A stretch of 34,683 nucleotides of DNA from an uncultured Saprospiraceae bacterium. Lineage in GTDB: Bacteria > Bacteroidota > Bacteroidia > Chitinophagales > Saprospiraceae. Below are positions 26,342 through 33,660 of the stretch, in pieces (position 1 is the first letter of the stretch; each line of letters opens with the position of its first letter). The notes under the pieces were generated by a model. The model was not told the origin of the DNA. It did not search any database and saw only the letters and a list, made by a program, of their open reading frames with translations. The stretch covers positions 1 to 34,683 of the forward strand of contig CALIIW010000094.1 of the NCBI GenBank assembly GCA_938018185.1, read 5' to 3'. Position numbers and translations under genes: made by a program.

Positions 26342-26749
26342 ATGGATAACAATACCAAAATCGATTCAATGGATGCGCCTTTCGGCTTGCATATGGGTAA
26401 AACGATAAAGCAATTTATCGAAAAAGAAACTAATTTCACTAAAACACTAGTAGCTATGAAGCTTGGCTTGACTAGAACTTGTTTTAGTAGCAGACTAAGT
26501 TCACCACATTATGGAAATATCCACGATCTAATTAAAATTTCTATTTTATTAGAAAAAGATTTTATTTCTTCAGCATTAGCTTTGGTGAGAAACCAAGGTG
26601 TTGCATCTACAAAGATGTTTTCTGAAAGAGAGCTTAACGAAGTGCAAACCAAATTAGCGCTGACTGAGAAAAAACTTTTTGAAAAAGATAGAGAATTAAC
26701 TCTTACCCACGAGTTACTAGAAAAGTACAGGTTAGTAGCCGGTGCTTAA
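26342..26749 (+). CDS. small HTH protein with C-terminal coiled coil
   Basis: A 135-aa protein from the ATG at 26342; an upstream TTG in frame is less likely. Residues about 15-75 (GKTIKQFIEKETNFTKTLVA, then KLGLTRTCFSSRLSSP) form a helix-turn-helix of the XRE-like type common in Bacteroidota. Residues about 95-130 (RELNEVQTKLALTEKKLFEK) are heptad-like and probably coil into a dimer. It is divergent from the thioesterase gene with 86 bp between starts, so the two may share a regulatory region, which is the usual place for a local regulator. The target is unknown. Confidence 0.6.
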   Translation: MDNNTKIDSMDAPFGLHMGKTIKQFIEKETNFTKTLVAMKLGLTRTCFSSRLSSPHYGNIHDLIKISILLEKDFISSALALVRNQGVASTKMFSERELNEVQTKLALTEKKLFEKDRELTLTHELLEKYRLVAGA

Positions 26750-26829
26750 TAACTTCCAAAAAAAAGAAAAACAACAAAGTGTAGTGATTATTTTATCGCT
26801 ATGCTTTGCTTGTATTCTGGGTATTCAAA

Positions 26830-27930
26830 TCAATTACTGATCGCATTTTCTAAATTATCTGCCAAGGTAATTACTTCATTGATTTGATCAAGATCATGGA
26901 TGGTTGGATTAGAAATAATATCATAGATTTCTCCAGTAGAAGAAACAAATATCTTATGGATATCAAGATCAAAATTTACTTTTGTTTCTCCTTGATCTTC
27001 TATAACAATAGCTCCTTCAGTAGTAAAGTTTCTAAAAGTATCTTCCCCTCCTATATGTAATGCGATGTCTTGGTCAAAGGTCCCATCGGCTTCATAATCT
27101 AATTTTCCTTCAAGTTTGAAAAATACGTAACTTTCCCATCCAGGCCAATGTTCTGATGACAAGCCTAAAGGATGTGTTGTTGGAAAGGTAAATGGATCAC
27201 TGTCATTCAATTCGTTATTTAAACCAATATTAAATTCAAGATTATTATAGGTTCCAGCTTGTACATTGTCTATCAAATAAGAATAAACAGAAGCATTAGC
27301 AGGTGGGTTTTCTAAAAAGGTGGTCATATTTACAAAGTCCACTTCTTTTAGAATTTCAGTTCCTTGTGCATTATTTAATTTCAAATCACTTATATACATA
27401 CTTAAACGAGTAAAATATACCGTTTCACCAGATGGGTAATCATAATTTTTGAATAATTCAAAGGGATTGCCTTGATAAGTTATATTGAAGTCAAGTGATA
27501 AATCTCCACCAATTTTGCGATTCACTGTAAACGATGATGCTATGTCTTCATATACATTGTCATAATCGTCTGTTGCTTTAACTTCAATATTAAAAACAGT
27601 CGATTCACTTACTTCAAGATTCAAAAGAAAGGATTCATTAGCTGAGGAGTTTGCTGGAAATACATTTTTGTTATAAACCTCCTCCTGATTAAGGCTGTTT
27701 ATTACCTTAATGGTGTAGGAAATGATCTCCGATTCGTCAGTTAGATTAATTTCTATATTGATGTCTTGACCAGAATCAAAAGTAGCATTGATGTCAGGGC
27801 TGACGACTTCAATTTTTGGAGCCGCTGAATCCACTGGATTTCCTACCTCATCATCATTGCAAGAAAACACAAAAAATACCAAAACTATTGATACTGGAAA
27901 TTTTTTAAAACACTGTAAAAGGAACGCCAT
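26830..27930 (-). CDS. MbnP-like lipoprotein with N-terminal Ig-like domain
   Basis: A 366-aa lipoprotein with lipobox VFSC (C24) followed by NDDE. Residues about 35-135 are an Ig-like β domain (PKIEVVSPDINATFDSG ... FNIEVKATDDYDNVYE). Residues about 143-350 match the MbnP family: LDFNITYQGN, YFTRLSMYISDLKL, THPLGLSSEHWPGWESYVF with conserved Trp residues, and DIALHIGG with a conserved His. MbnP proteins are copper-binding partners of the dihaem enzyme MbnH, which oxidises an MbnP tryptophan. No MbnH gene lies in the window, so copper binding is suggested by family only. It is convergent with the HTH gene and divergent from the ABC operon. Confidence 0.75.
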   Translation of the reverse strand: MAFLLQCFKKFPVSIVLVFFVFSCNDDEVGNPVDSAAPKIEVVSPDINATFDSGQDINIEINLTDESEIISYTIKVINSLNQEEVYNKNVFPANSSANESFLLNLEVSESTVFNIEVKATDDYDNVYEDIASSFTVNRKIGGDLSLDFNITYQGNPFELFKNYDYPSGETVYFTRLSMYISDLKLNNAQGTEILKEVDFVNMTTFLENPPANASVYSYLIDNVQAGTYNNLEFNIGLNNELNDSDPFTFPTTHPLGLSSEHWPGWESYVFFKLEGKLDYEADGTFDQDIALHIGGEDTFRNFTTEGAIVIEDQGETKVNFDLDIHKIFVSSTGEIYDIISNPTIHDLDQINEVITLADNLENAISN

Positions 27931-28024
27931 GAGTTATATTTTTAAAGATTTTGCTTCTTTCTGGTCTCTAAAACGCAGTTGGTGAAACAAATATATCTAA
28001 TCCTATGAATAAGAAAGCATTAAG

Positions 28025-28057
28025 TTTTGTATGATTGCCTTATTTTTCTTTATTTTG
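28025..28057 (+). promoter_or_regulatory. promoter candidate for the ABC/OmpA operon
   Basis: TTTTG (28025-28029) lies about 20-21 nt before TATTTTG (28051-28057), close to the Bacteroidota TTTG / TAnnTTTG pair although the -7 element has one base fewer in the gap. It would give a leader of about 95 nt before the ATG at 28160 in the 229-bp divergent region. Confidence 0.3.
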
Positions 28058-28159
28058 TACACTTTTAAAGAACGTTTTTATTGAGCTTAAATTCAAATAA
28101 ATAACCAATTTTATCCAAGTTTGTTTTCCAAAAGTCAATATTAGAATTAAAAGATCACC

Positions 28160-28861
28160 ATGCTTAAAAACCTAAAATCACTTTTTGTAAAGGATGAAGA
28201 CCTTAAAATGGATATTCAGTCCGCTGAAAAGGAGGAAAAAGAGACGGAAATAGTGCCTGAAACTACTACTGAAGGTGCTGCAATTGAAACAGAACACGGG
28301 CAATCAAAGTTAGATGGAGCGGAAGCAAATTCTATAGACACGACTGGGTCCATCTCTGAAAAGTTCATGGATATCCTTTTGGGTGCCATGAAAAAGCATA
28401 ATAGAGAAGGCTTTGATTATATGGAATATAAACAATCCCTTCAGTCATTGAAAAAAATGGAAATGGATGAAGCAACCAGATTTAAATCAGCCTTTGCGAT
28501 GGCACAAACGATGGGAGCTTCAAAAGATAATATAGCAGATTCAGCAAAATACTATCTGGATATTCTAACTAAAGAAAAAGAAAAGTTTAACATTGCTGTT
28601 GCCAGTCAAAATTCAAAGCAAGTAATATCAAAAGAAGAATCTCAAAAAGATATCTTAAAAGCTATAGAACAAAAAGAATTACAAATACAAAAACTGCAAG
28701 AAGACATAAAGAACCTTAAACAACAATATCAATCCTCGAAGCAAGAAATTTCTACTTCGAAAGCAAAAGTCCAGAAAACAAATAATGATTTCATCAAAAC
28801 CTATGAAGTTTTGAGAAGTCAGATTGAAAAAGATGTAAGTCTGATCAATCAATATCTTTAA
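28160..28861 (+). CDS. hypothetical coiled-coil protein, first gene of the ABC/OmpA operon
   Basis: A 233-aa soluble protein with no signal peptide or membrane segment. After a charged, low-complexity N-terminal part (EKEEKETEIVPETTTEGAAI, about 23-42), residues about 67-150 are helical, with FMDILLGAMKKHNREGFDY and ATRFKSAFAMAQTMGAS. Residues about 155-233 form a long coiled coil (KAIEQKELQIQKLQEDIKNL). I recognise no named domain. It ends 21 bp before the PspA-like gene in a six-gene run, so it is likely a cytosolic partner of that membrane protein or of the transporter. Coil-rich partners of PspA-type proteins are common, but no direct homology is visible. Confidence 0.7.
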   Translation: MLKNLKSLFVKDEDLKMDIQSAEKEEKETEIVPETTTEGAAIETEHGQSKLDGAEANSIDTTGSISEKFMDILLGAMKKHNREGFDYMEYKQSLQSLKKMEMDEATRFKSAFAMAQTMGASKDNIADSAKYYLDILTKEKEKFNIAVASQNSKQVISKEESQKDILKAIEQKELQIQKLQEDIKNLKQQYQSSKQEISTSKAKVQKTNNDFIKTYEVLRSQIEKDVSLINQYL

Positions 28862-28882
28862 TTAACGAGCGTATAATTTCTA

Positions 28883-29887
28883 ATGAGTAATAAAAAAACA
28901 AAATCGTTTTGGAAACGTCCTGAAGGCGTAACAGGAACAATATTTTTGATCGCCATTTTAGGTGCCTTGGGTGCCCTTGGCTTTCTAGCTATCGCGAATA
29001 TAGGTACCATATTGTCCATCGTTATTACAACCTTGATAATAGGCTCAGCCTTATTTTTAGCTATTGATAAAAAAGCTAGAAACTTGGTTTGGTATATGTA
29101 CAAATCTGCCATGAGATGGATCACAGGACTATTTATCCAGCTAGATCCAATCGCCATTCTTAAATCTTATATTTCTGAACTAGAAGGAAATTTGAGAAAG
29201 ATGAACAAACAACTTAACATGCTCAAAGGGCAGATGCATAAGTTGAAGGAAACCATCATGATAAATAGGAAGAACATTAACAGTAATTTGGAGATGGCTT
29301 CTAAGGCAAAAGAAAGCAACGAAAGATCTAAAGTGATCTTAAAATCTAGAAAGGCAGGTAGGTTGAAAGAATCCAATGTTAAGTTAGAGGACCTGTATAA
29401 AAAAATGGAAGTTCTTTACCGTGTGCTTAACAAGATGTATGAAAATTCGCATATTCTTAAAGAAGATGTGAAAGATCAGGTCATGGTTAAGGAGCAAGAG
29501 TATAAAGCAATTAAAGCCTCAAACTCTGCGATGAAATCTGCCATGTCCGTTATATCTGGTGATCCCGATAAACGTGCGATGTTTGATGCTGCGATGGAAA
29601 CTATTGCAGATGATGTTGCAAACAAAGTGGGAGAGATGGAGCGTTTCATGGAAGTTTCTTCTGGCTTTATGGAATCTATAGATTTGAAGAATGGAATCTT
29701 CGAAGAAGAAGGAATGAAAATGTTAGAGAAGTGGGAAAGAGAAGGGGATTCATTGCTTTTAGGTTCCGACAAGGAAGCATTAATTATTTCTGCAAACGAT
29801 GAGAGTCAAGTATTGGATATCGATGAGCCGATTAAATCGCCTGTTTCAGATTCCCGTGCTAATCAATACGATAATTTATTTGAATAA
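28883..29887 (+). CDS. two-TM coiled-coil protein, PspA/ESCRT-III-like
   Basis: A 334-aa protein. Two hydrophobic helices occupy about residues 17-39 and 41-61. The rest is cytosolic and almost wholly helical. It begins LDPIAILKSYISELEGNLRK (about 87-106), which resembles the 'DP..ML...I.EME..L' opening of PspA/IM30 proteins. Long helices follow with KMEVLYRVLNKMYENSHILK and an elbow-like SGDPDKRAMFDAAMETIADD. The C-terminal 40 residues are acidic. PspA/Vipp1 proteins remodel and protect the inner membrane as ESCRT-III relatives. Two N-terminal membrane helices are not typical of PspA, so this would be a tethered variant. The match is by pattern only. It sits 14 bp before the OmpA-fused binding-protein gene. 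Confidence 0.6.
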   Translation: MSNKKTKSFWKRPEGVTGTIFLIAILGALGALGFLAIANIGTILSIVITTLIIGSALFLAIDKKARNLVWYMYKSAMRWITGLFIQLDPIAILKSYISELEGNLRKMNKQLNMLKGQMHKLKETIMINRKNINSNLEMASKAKESNERSKVILKSRKAGRLKESNVKLEDLYKKMEVLYRVLNKMYENSHILKEDVKDQVMVKEQEYKAIKASNSAMKSAMSVISGDPDKRAMFDAAMETIADDVANKVGEMERFMEVSSGFMESIDLKNGIFEEEGMKMLEKWEREGDSLLLGSDKEALIISANDESQVLDIDEPIKSPVSDSRANQYDNLFE

Positions 29888-29901
29888 AATTAATAACTAA
29901 A

Positions 29902-31527
29902 ATGGCATCACGATTAACAACTTTTTCAAAATTCCTGATAACGCTTTTCATCATGGGATTAATAGGCGTAGGTCTATATTTTCTTTTAAATGGAACCGCT
30001 ATAGGGGATCAAGTCAAAGAAAAAGCTGAAAATATAACAGGCAAAAACGGAGCTACCGAAAATACGGGAGTGACAAGTGGAAATAACAATTCATCTGGCA
30101 ATTCATCAGGAGCTAACAAAGTAAAGAATTCTGGTAATGACGATGATGTATTAAAGGTTCAAGTTTTTACTTGGGGAGGCTATGCACCCGGTTTGTATTT
30201 TAATGAAGGGGCACAATGGTCAGAAAAATCAAGATTTTATAAAGACTATGGTCTTAAAGTAGAATTTGTTTTGATAGATGATTTTGAAGCAAGTAGAAAA
30301 GCATTTGAAGTAGATGAGGTTCATTTGTTAGGCCAAGAGACGGGCGCTATGAACACAGAGATGGAAAGATTGGCAAAGTACGATCCGCGGGTATTTATAC
30401 AAGTAGATTGGTCTAGAGGTGGGGATGCGGTTGTTGTAGGAAGAGGTATAAAGACAGTAAATGATTTGAAAGGAAAGAAGATTGCTTATGGCGGTTATTC
30501 TCCTTCTGTTTCTTTTCTAGCGCATATGCTTGAATCAGCGGGTTTAGGCTTTGATGATGTAGAAAGAATAGAAGTAGCTTCTGCTCCAGATGCAGCCAAT
30601 GCATTTAAATCAGGAAAGGTTGATGCTGCCATCGTGTGGTCTCCAGATGATCTGGCTTGTGTAAGAGCAGTGCCGGGCTCTAAAGTTTTGCAATCTACTG
30701 TTGATGCCTCTAATATTATTGCTGATGTATTCATGGTAAAGAATGAGTATGTGAAAAATAACAAAGATAAATTGGCAGCCTTCTATGAAGGTTGGATGAA
30801 AGGTGCAGCAGAAATTAATAGTAACAAAAATAATTTCAAAAAAGCGGCTAAGGTCATGTCTGAACTTACCGGACTTCCTCCGGCAGATGCAGAAGGAATG
30901 ATGAGTACTGTGCGTCTTACAACACATGGAGACAATCTAGACTTCTTTGGACAGAATGTAAATTTCAAAGGAGTGACAGGAGAATCATTGTATTCTAAAA
31001 TGGGTGAAAACTTTGTGAAAATAAATCAAGCACCTAAGAGTAGACCACAATGGAGAGCATTGTCTTATGCGGGTGCCGTACAAAAAGCTAATTTATCTGG
31101 CCCAGCGCACAAATCAGAGGGAGAAAAAGCATTTAAAGCACCTACAGCTGCGGATAAAGTTAAACCTGCAATTTCTTCTAAGCCTATTAGCATCTCTTTT
31201 GCAACAGGAAAATATGAATTAGGTGAAAATGCAAAAACAATTATTGATCTTCAATTTGCTGATATTGCGAGGTCATACAAAAATACGAGAATTAGGGTAG
31301 AAGGAAATACAGATTCCGTAGGTAACTTAGATATGAATAAAAAGCTGTCGGAGCAAAGAGCTAGATCTGTTGCAGCCTACTTACAAAAGCAATACAACAT
31401 GAGTCCTAATAGATTCATTATTGTTGGAAATGGTCCATCAAAACCTGTGAAGGGTTGTGAGCAGAATCAAAACGATGCTTGTAAAGCAAAGAATAGACGA
31501 ACAGAATTTCAATTAGTCGCTGGATAA
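29902..31527 (+). CDS. NitT/TauT-type solute-binding domain fused to an OmpA peptidoglycan-binding domain
   Basis: A 541-aa envelope protein. Residues 10-30 are an N-terminal membrane helix without an obvious cleavage site, followed by a Ser/Asn/Gly linker (about 50-80). Residues about 84-400 form an ABC periplasmic solute-binding fold of the NitT/TauT/SsuA class (VNDLKGKKIAYGGYSPS, AANAFKSGKVDAAIVWSPD). Residues about 426-541 are an OmpA/MotB domain: GNTDSVGNLDMNKKLSEQRA carries the Asp and Arg that hold diaminopimelate of peptidoglycan, followed by NRRTEFQLV. The chain would reach from the inner membrane to the cell wall and keep the binding domain near the permease. The ligand is unknown. 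A strong hairpin follows before the permease gene. Confidence 0.88.
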   Translation: MASRLTTFSKFLITLFIMGLIGVGLYFLLNGTAIGDQVKEKAENITGKNGATENTGVTSGNNNSSGNSSGANKVKNSGNDDDVLKVQVFTWGGYAPGLYFNEGAQWSEKSRFYKDYGLKVEFVLIDDFEASRKAFEVDEVHLLGQETGAMNTEMERLAKYDPRVFIQVDWSRGGDAVVVGRGIKTVNDLKGKKIAYGGYSPSVSFLAHMLESAGLGFDDVERIEVASAPDAANAFKSGKVDAAIVWSPDDLACVRAVPGSKVLQSTVDASNIIADVFMVKNEYVKNNKDKLAAFYEGWMKGAAEINSNKNNFKKAAKVMSELTGLPPADAEGMMSTVRLTTHGDNLDFFGQNVNFKGVTGESLYSKMGENFVKINQAPKSRPQWRALSYAGAVQKANLSGPAHKSEGEKAFKAPTAADKVKPAISSKPISISFATGKYELGENAKTIIDLQFADIARSYKNTRIRVEGNTDSVGNLDMNKKLSEQRARSVAAYLQKQYNMSPNRFIIVGNGPSKPVKGCEQNQNDACKAKNRRTEFQLVAG

Positions 31528-31538
31528 AATTTCATAAG

Positions 31539-31575
31539 GTATGTTTGCTAGACTTTAAAAGTCTAGTAAACATAC
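31539..31575 (+). other. strong intercistronic stem-loop between binding-protein and permease genes
   Basis: GTATGTTTGCTAGACTTT pairs with AAAGTCTAGTAAACATAC around a tight AT centre (arms 31539-31556 and 31558-31575), with one G-U wobble. No T-run follows, so it is not an intrinsic terminator. In ABC operons such hairpins after the binding-protein gene protect the upstream message from 3'-exonucleases and raise binding protein over permease. Confidence 0.6.
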
Positions 31576-31644
31576 AAGCACTCTTCAAAAGAAAAGGTTA
31601 ATCAAGAATTGGGTCAAAGTTCTTTTTTTAAAGCACGTCATTAA

Positions 31645-32946
31645 ATGAGCTCACTTTTTAAGTTAAGAGGAAAATTAGATCGAAGAACAAGGATCATTTT
31701 AGAAATCGCAGGATTTCTCCTGGTCTTGTTAATTTGGTTTCTAATTACCTACGCCAAAAAAATGCCTGTCGAGCAAAATCTATTGCAAGCGGAAGAGATG
31801 GCTTACATTAGTTCTCAGCAAGGGTGGTTGAAATCAGATACACTCAGTGAAAAAGCCTTTGATTGGTTGCTTGAGAAAAGAGGAGATGATGACCGTACGG
31901 AAGGATTTTTAAATTCAGATGAAATCAGGTACCTCTTCAATATTCGTTCTTCTTATAGCATCAAACCTGCGGTCCTAAATCAAGAGGAAATGGACCTCAT
32001 TGGGTATCGGAGATCCAATCCAATTGTTAATCCAGGGCTTATTCCAAAACCAATGCAGGTTTTAAAAGCTTTTCCAGAATTGTTTTCAAAAAATGATTTA
32101 GTCAGGAATACTTGTCGCTCCATTGGTTTGAATTTGGCTGGATATTTAGAAGCTATTTTCATAGCCATTCCTTTAGGTTTTTTAATAGGTTTAATACCAT
32201 TGTTTCGAGGGTCCTTTCAAAAACTGGTAGATGCTTTTAGGTATGTGCCCTTGACCGCAGTTACAGGATTGTTTGTCCTTTGGTTTGGAATCAATACTTC
32301 CATGCAAGCCCATTTTTTAGCATTTGGTATTTTGATTTATTTGCTGCCGGTCGTTGTGCAAAGGATAGATGAAGTGAAAGAAGTGTATCTGAAAACCGTG
32401 CACACTTTAGGTGCTACAGACTGGCAAACTTTCAAGACAGTATACTTTCCTTCCGTCATGTCAAGATTGTCTGATGACATAAGAGTGTTGACAGCAATCT
32501 CATGGACCTACATTATTGTTGCAGAAAGCCTTGGATCTAAAGGAGGATTAGGCTCAATGATCTGGAGAATTGGACAACGATTAGGGAAGGTAGACAAGAT
32601 GTTTGCCTTATTAATAATAATTATAATAATTGGTTTAATCCAAGATAGATTATTTGTCTATTTAGATAAGAAATTTTTTCCTTTTAAATACCAAGGAGAT
32701 GGAAACAAATATGGCGTCCAAAAAGAAAATGAAGTATTTAAAGCAATTTTAAATTACGTTGGCAAGATTTTAATTTGGGCTTTTATTGCTGTTTATTTGA
32801 TGTTTGCAATTAATGAATTTACCTCTTGGTTTTCTATAGATGATAAACCATTTATGTCCTATTATTTTGGAGAAACCGTATGGACCATTCATTTTGTAGC
32901 ATTGAGTGTTATTGCATTTACAGTGTATAAATTTGTAAAAAAATAA
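31645..32946 (+). CDS. NitT/TauT-type ABC transporter permease with extra membrane segments
   Basis: A 433-aa inner-membrane permease. A first hydrophobic helix (about 15-37) is followed by a ~110-residue hydrophilic segment rich in charged residues (about 38-148), then the BPD_transp_1 permease domain (about 155-345). The EAA-like coupling loop is LGATDWQTFKTVYFPSVMSR, which contacts the ATPase. Two more hydrophobic helices follow (about 368-390 and 408-430). Ordinary NitT/TauT permeases are about 250-290 aa, so this one carries roughly 150 additional residues. It is expected to pair with the ATPase two genes downstream and the OmpA-fused binding protein upstream. It lies 9 bp before the HDO gene. 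Confidence 0.87.
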   Translation: MSSLFKLRGKLDRRTRIILEIAGFLLVLLIWFLITYAKKMPVEQNLLQAEEMAYISSQQGWLKSDTLSEKAFDWLLEKRGDDDRTEGFLNSDEIRYLFNIRSSYSIKPAVLNQEEMDLIGYRRSNPIVNPGLIPKPMQVLKAFPELFSKNDLVRNTCRSIGLNLAGYLEAIFIAIPLGFLIGLIPLFRGSFQKLVDAFRYVPLTAVTGLFVLWFGINTSMQAHFLAFGILIYLLPVVVQRIDEVKEVYLKTVHTLGATDWQTFKTVYFPSVMSRLSDDIRVLTAISWTYIIVAESLGSKGGLGSMIWRIGQRLGKVDKMFALLIIIIIIGLIQDRLFVYLDKKFFPFKYQGDGNKYGVQKENEVFKAILNYVGKILIWAFIAVYLMFAINEFTSWFSIDDKPFMSYYFGETVWTIHFVALSVIAFTVYKFVKK

Positions 32947-32955
32947 AAAAGGAAT

Positions 32956-33639
32956 ATGGATTTTTTTGAAGAACTAGAAGCGGAATTAAGAGAGGGAATT
33001 AATAAAATCATCAAGCACCCATTTCTAGGGAGAATCAATGATGCTTGGCTTAATAAAGAGCAGTTGATCTACTTTGTAGAACAGTATTCCGTTTACTGCA
33101 GGTATTTTCCTAGGTTTTTAGCGGCTGCTGCTGCTAATATTCCAGATGACAAAACAAGAATGCCAATTGTAGAAAATTTATGGGAAGAACATGGGGAAGG
33201 AAAAATCGACCAATCTCATAGAATTCTGTACAATAAATTTGCAGCATCACTGGGATTGTCTGTGGAACATTTAGATAAGGTTGAACCATTAGCTACCACA
33301 AGAATATGTTGTGAAAACTTGATTAACCTTTGTCATGATGGCCACTTTCTAGAAAGTCTAGGCGCATTAGGGCCGGGCACAGAATATTTCACAAATGAAG
33401 AATACAGTATTATAGAACAAGGTCTGAAAAAGTATGACTTCTTGACTGATGAGGATGTTCATTTTTGGACGGTGCATATCTCTTTAGATGAAGACCATTA
33501 TTCAGAAATGATAGATGCCCTGCGACCTTGGGCAAACAATTTGGAAAATAAATATTTAATTAAATCAGGTGCTAAGAAGGCGATTGACTTGGAGGTGCTC
33601 TTTTGGGATGGCTTAGAAGACAACTTACCAGGAAGATAA
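32956..33639 (+). CDS. haem-oxygenase-like diiron oxidase (HDO / CADD- and PqqC-like)
   Basis: A 227-aa cytosolic all-helical enzyme. A full set of predicted metal ligands is present in HDO order: E81 in WEEHGEG, H88 in DQSHRI, E143 in GPGTEYF, then H174, D178 and H181 in HISLDEDH. From memory, Chlamydia CADD uses E81, H88, E142, H174, D178 and H181, so spacing agrees closely. HDO enzymes use O2 and a diiron centre for reactions such as N-oxidation, C-C cleavage and decarboxylation (CADD, UndA, BesC, SznF). The protein lies between permease and ATPase genes, so its substrate or product is likely the transported compound. It has no tyrosine near position 27, where CADD has its sacrificial Tyr, so p-aminobenzoate formation is not supported. 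TenA-like salvage enzymes are a weaker alternative. Confidence 0.78.
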   Translation: MDFFEELEAELREGINKIIKHPFLGRINDAWLNKEQLIYFVEQYSVYCRYFPRFLAAAAANIPDDKTRMPIVENLWEEHGEGKIDQSHRILYNKFAASLGLSVEHLDKVEPLATTRICCENLINLCHDGHFLESLGALGPGTEYFTNEEYSIIEQGLKKYDFLTDEDVHFWTVHISLDEDHYSEMIDALRPWANNLENKYLIKSGAKKAIDLEVLFWDGLEDNLPGR

Positions 33640-33660
33640 AAAGTACAAAATTTAATTCTT

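Noticed and set aside
32956-33639. Annotation as thiaminase II (TenA)
   Set aside because: The diiron ligand set is complete and in HDO order, and no TenA catalytic Cys is evident; thiamin-salvage neighbours are absent.
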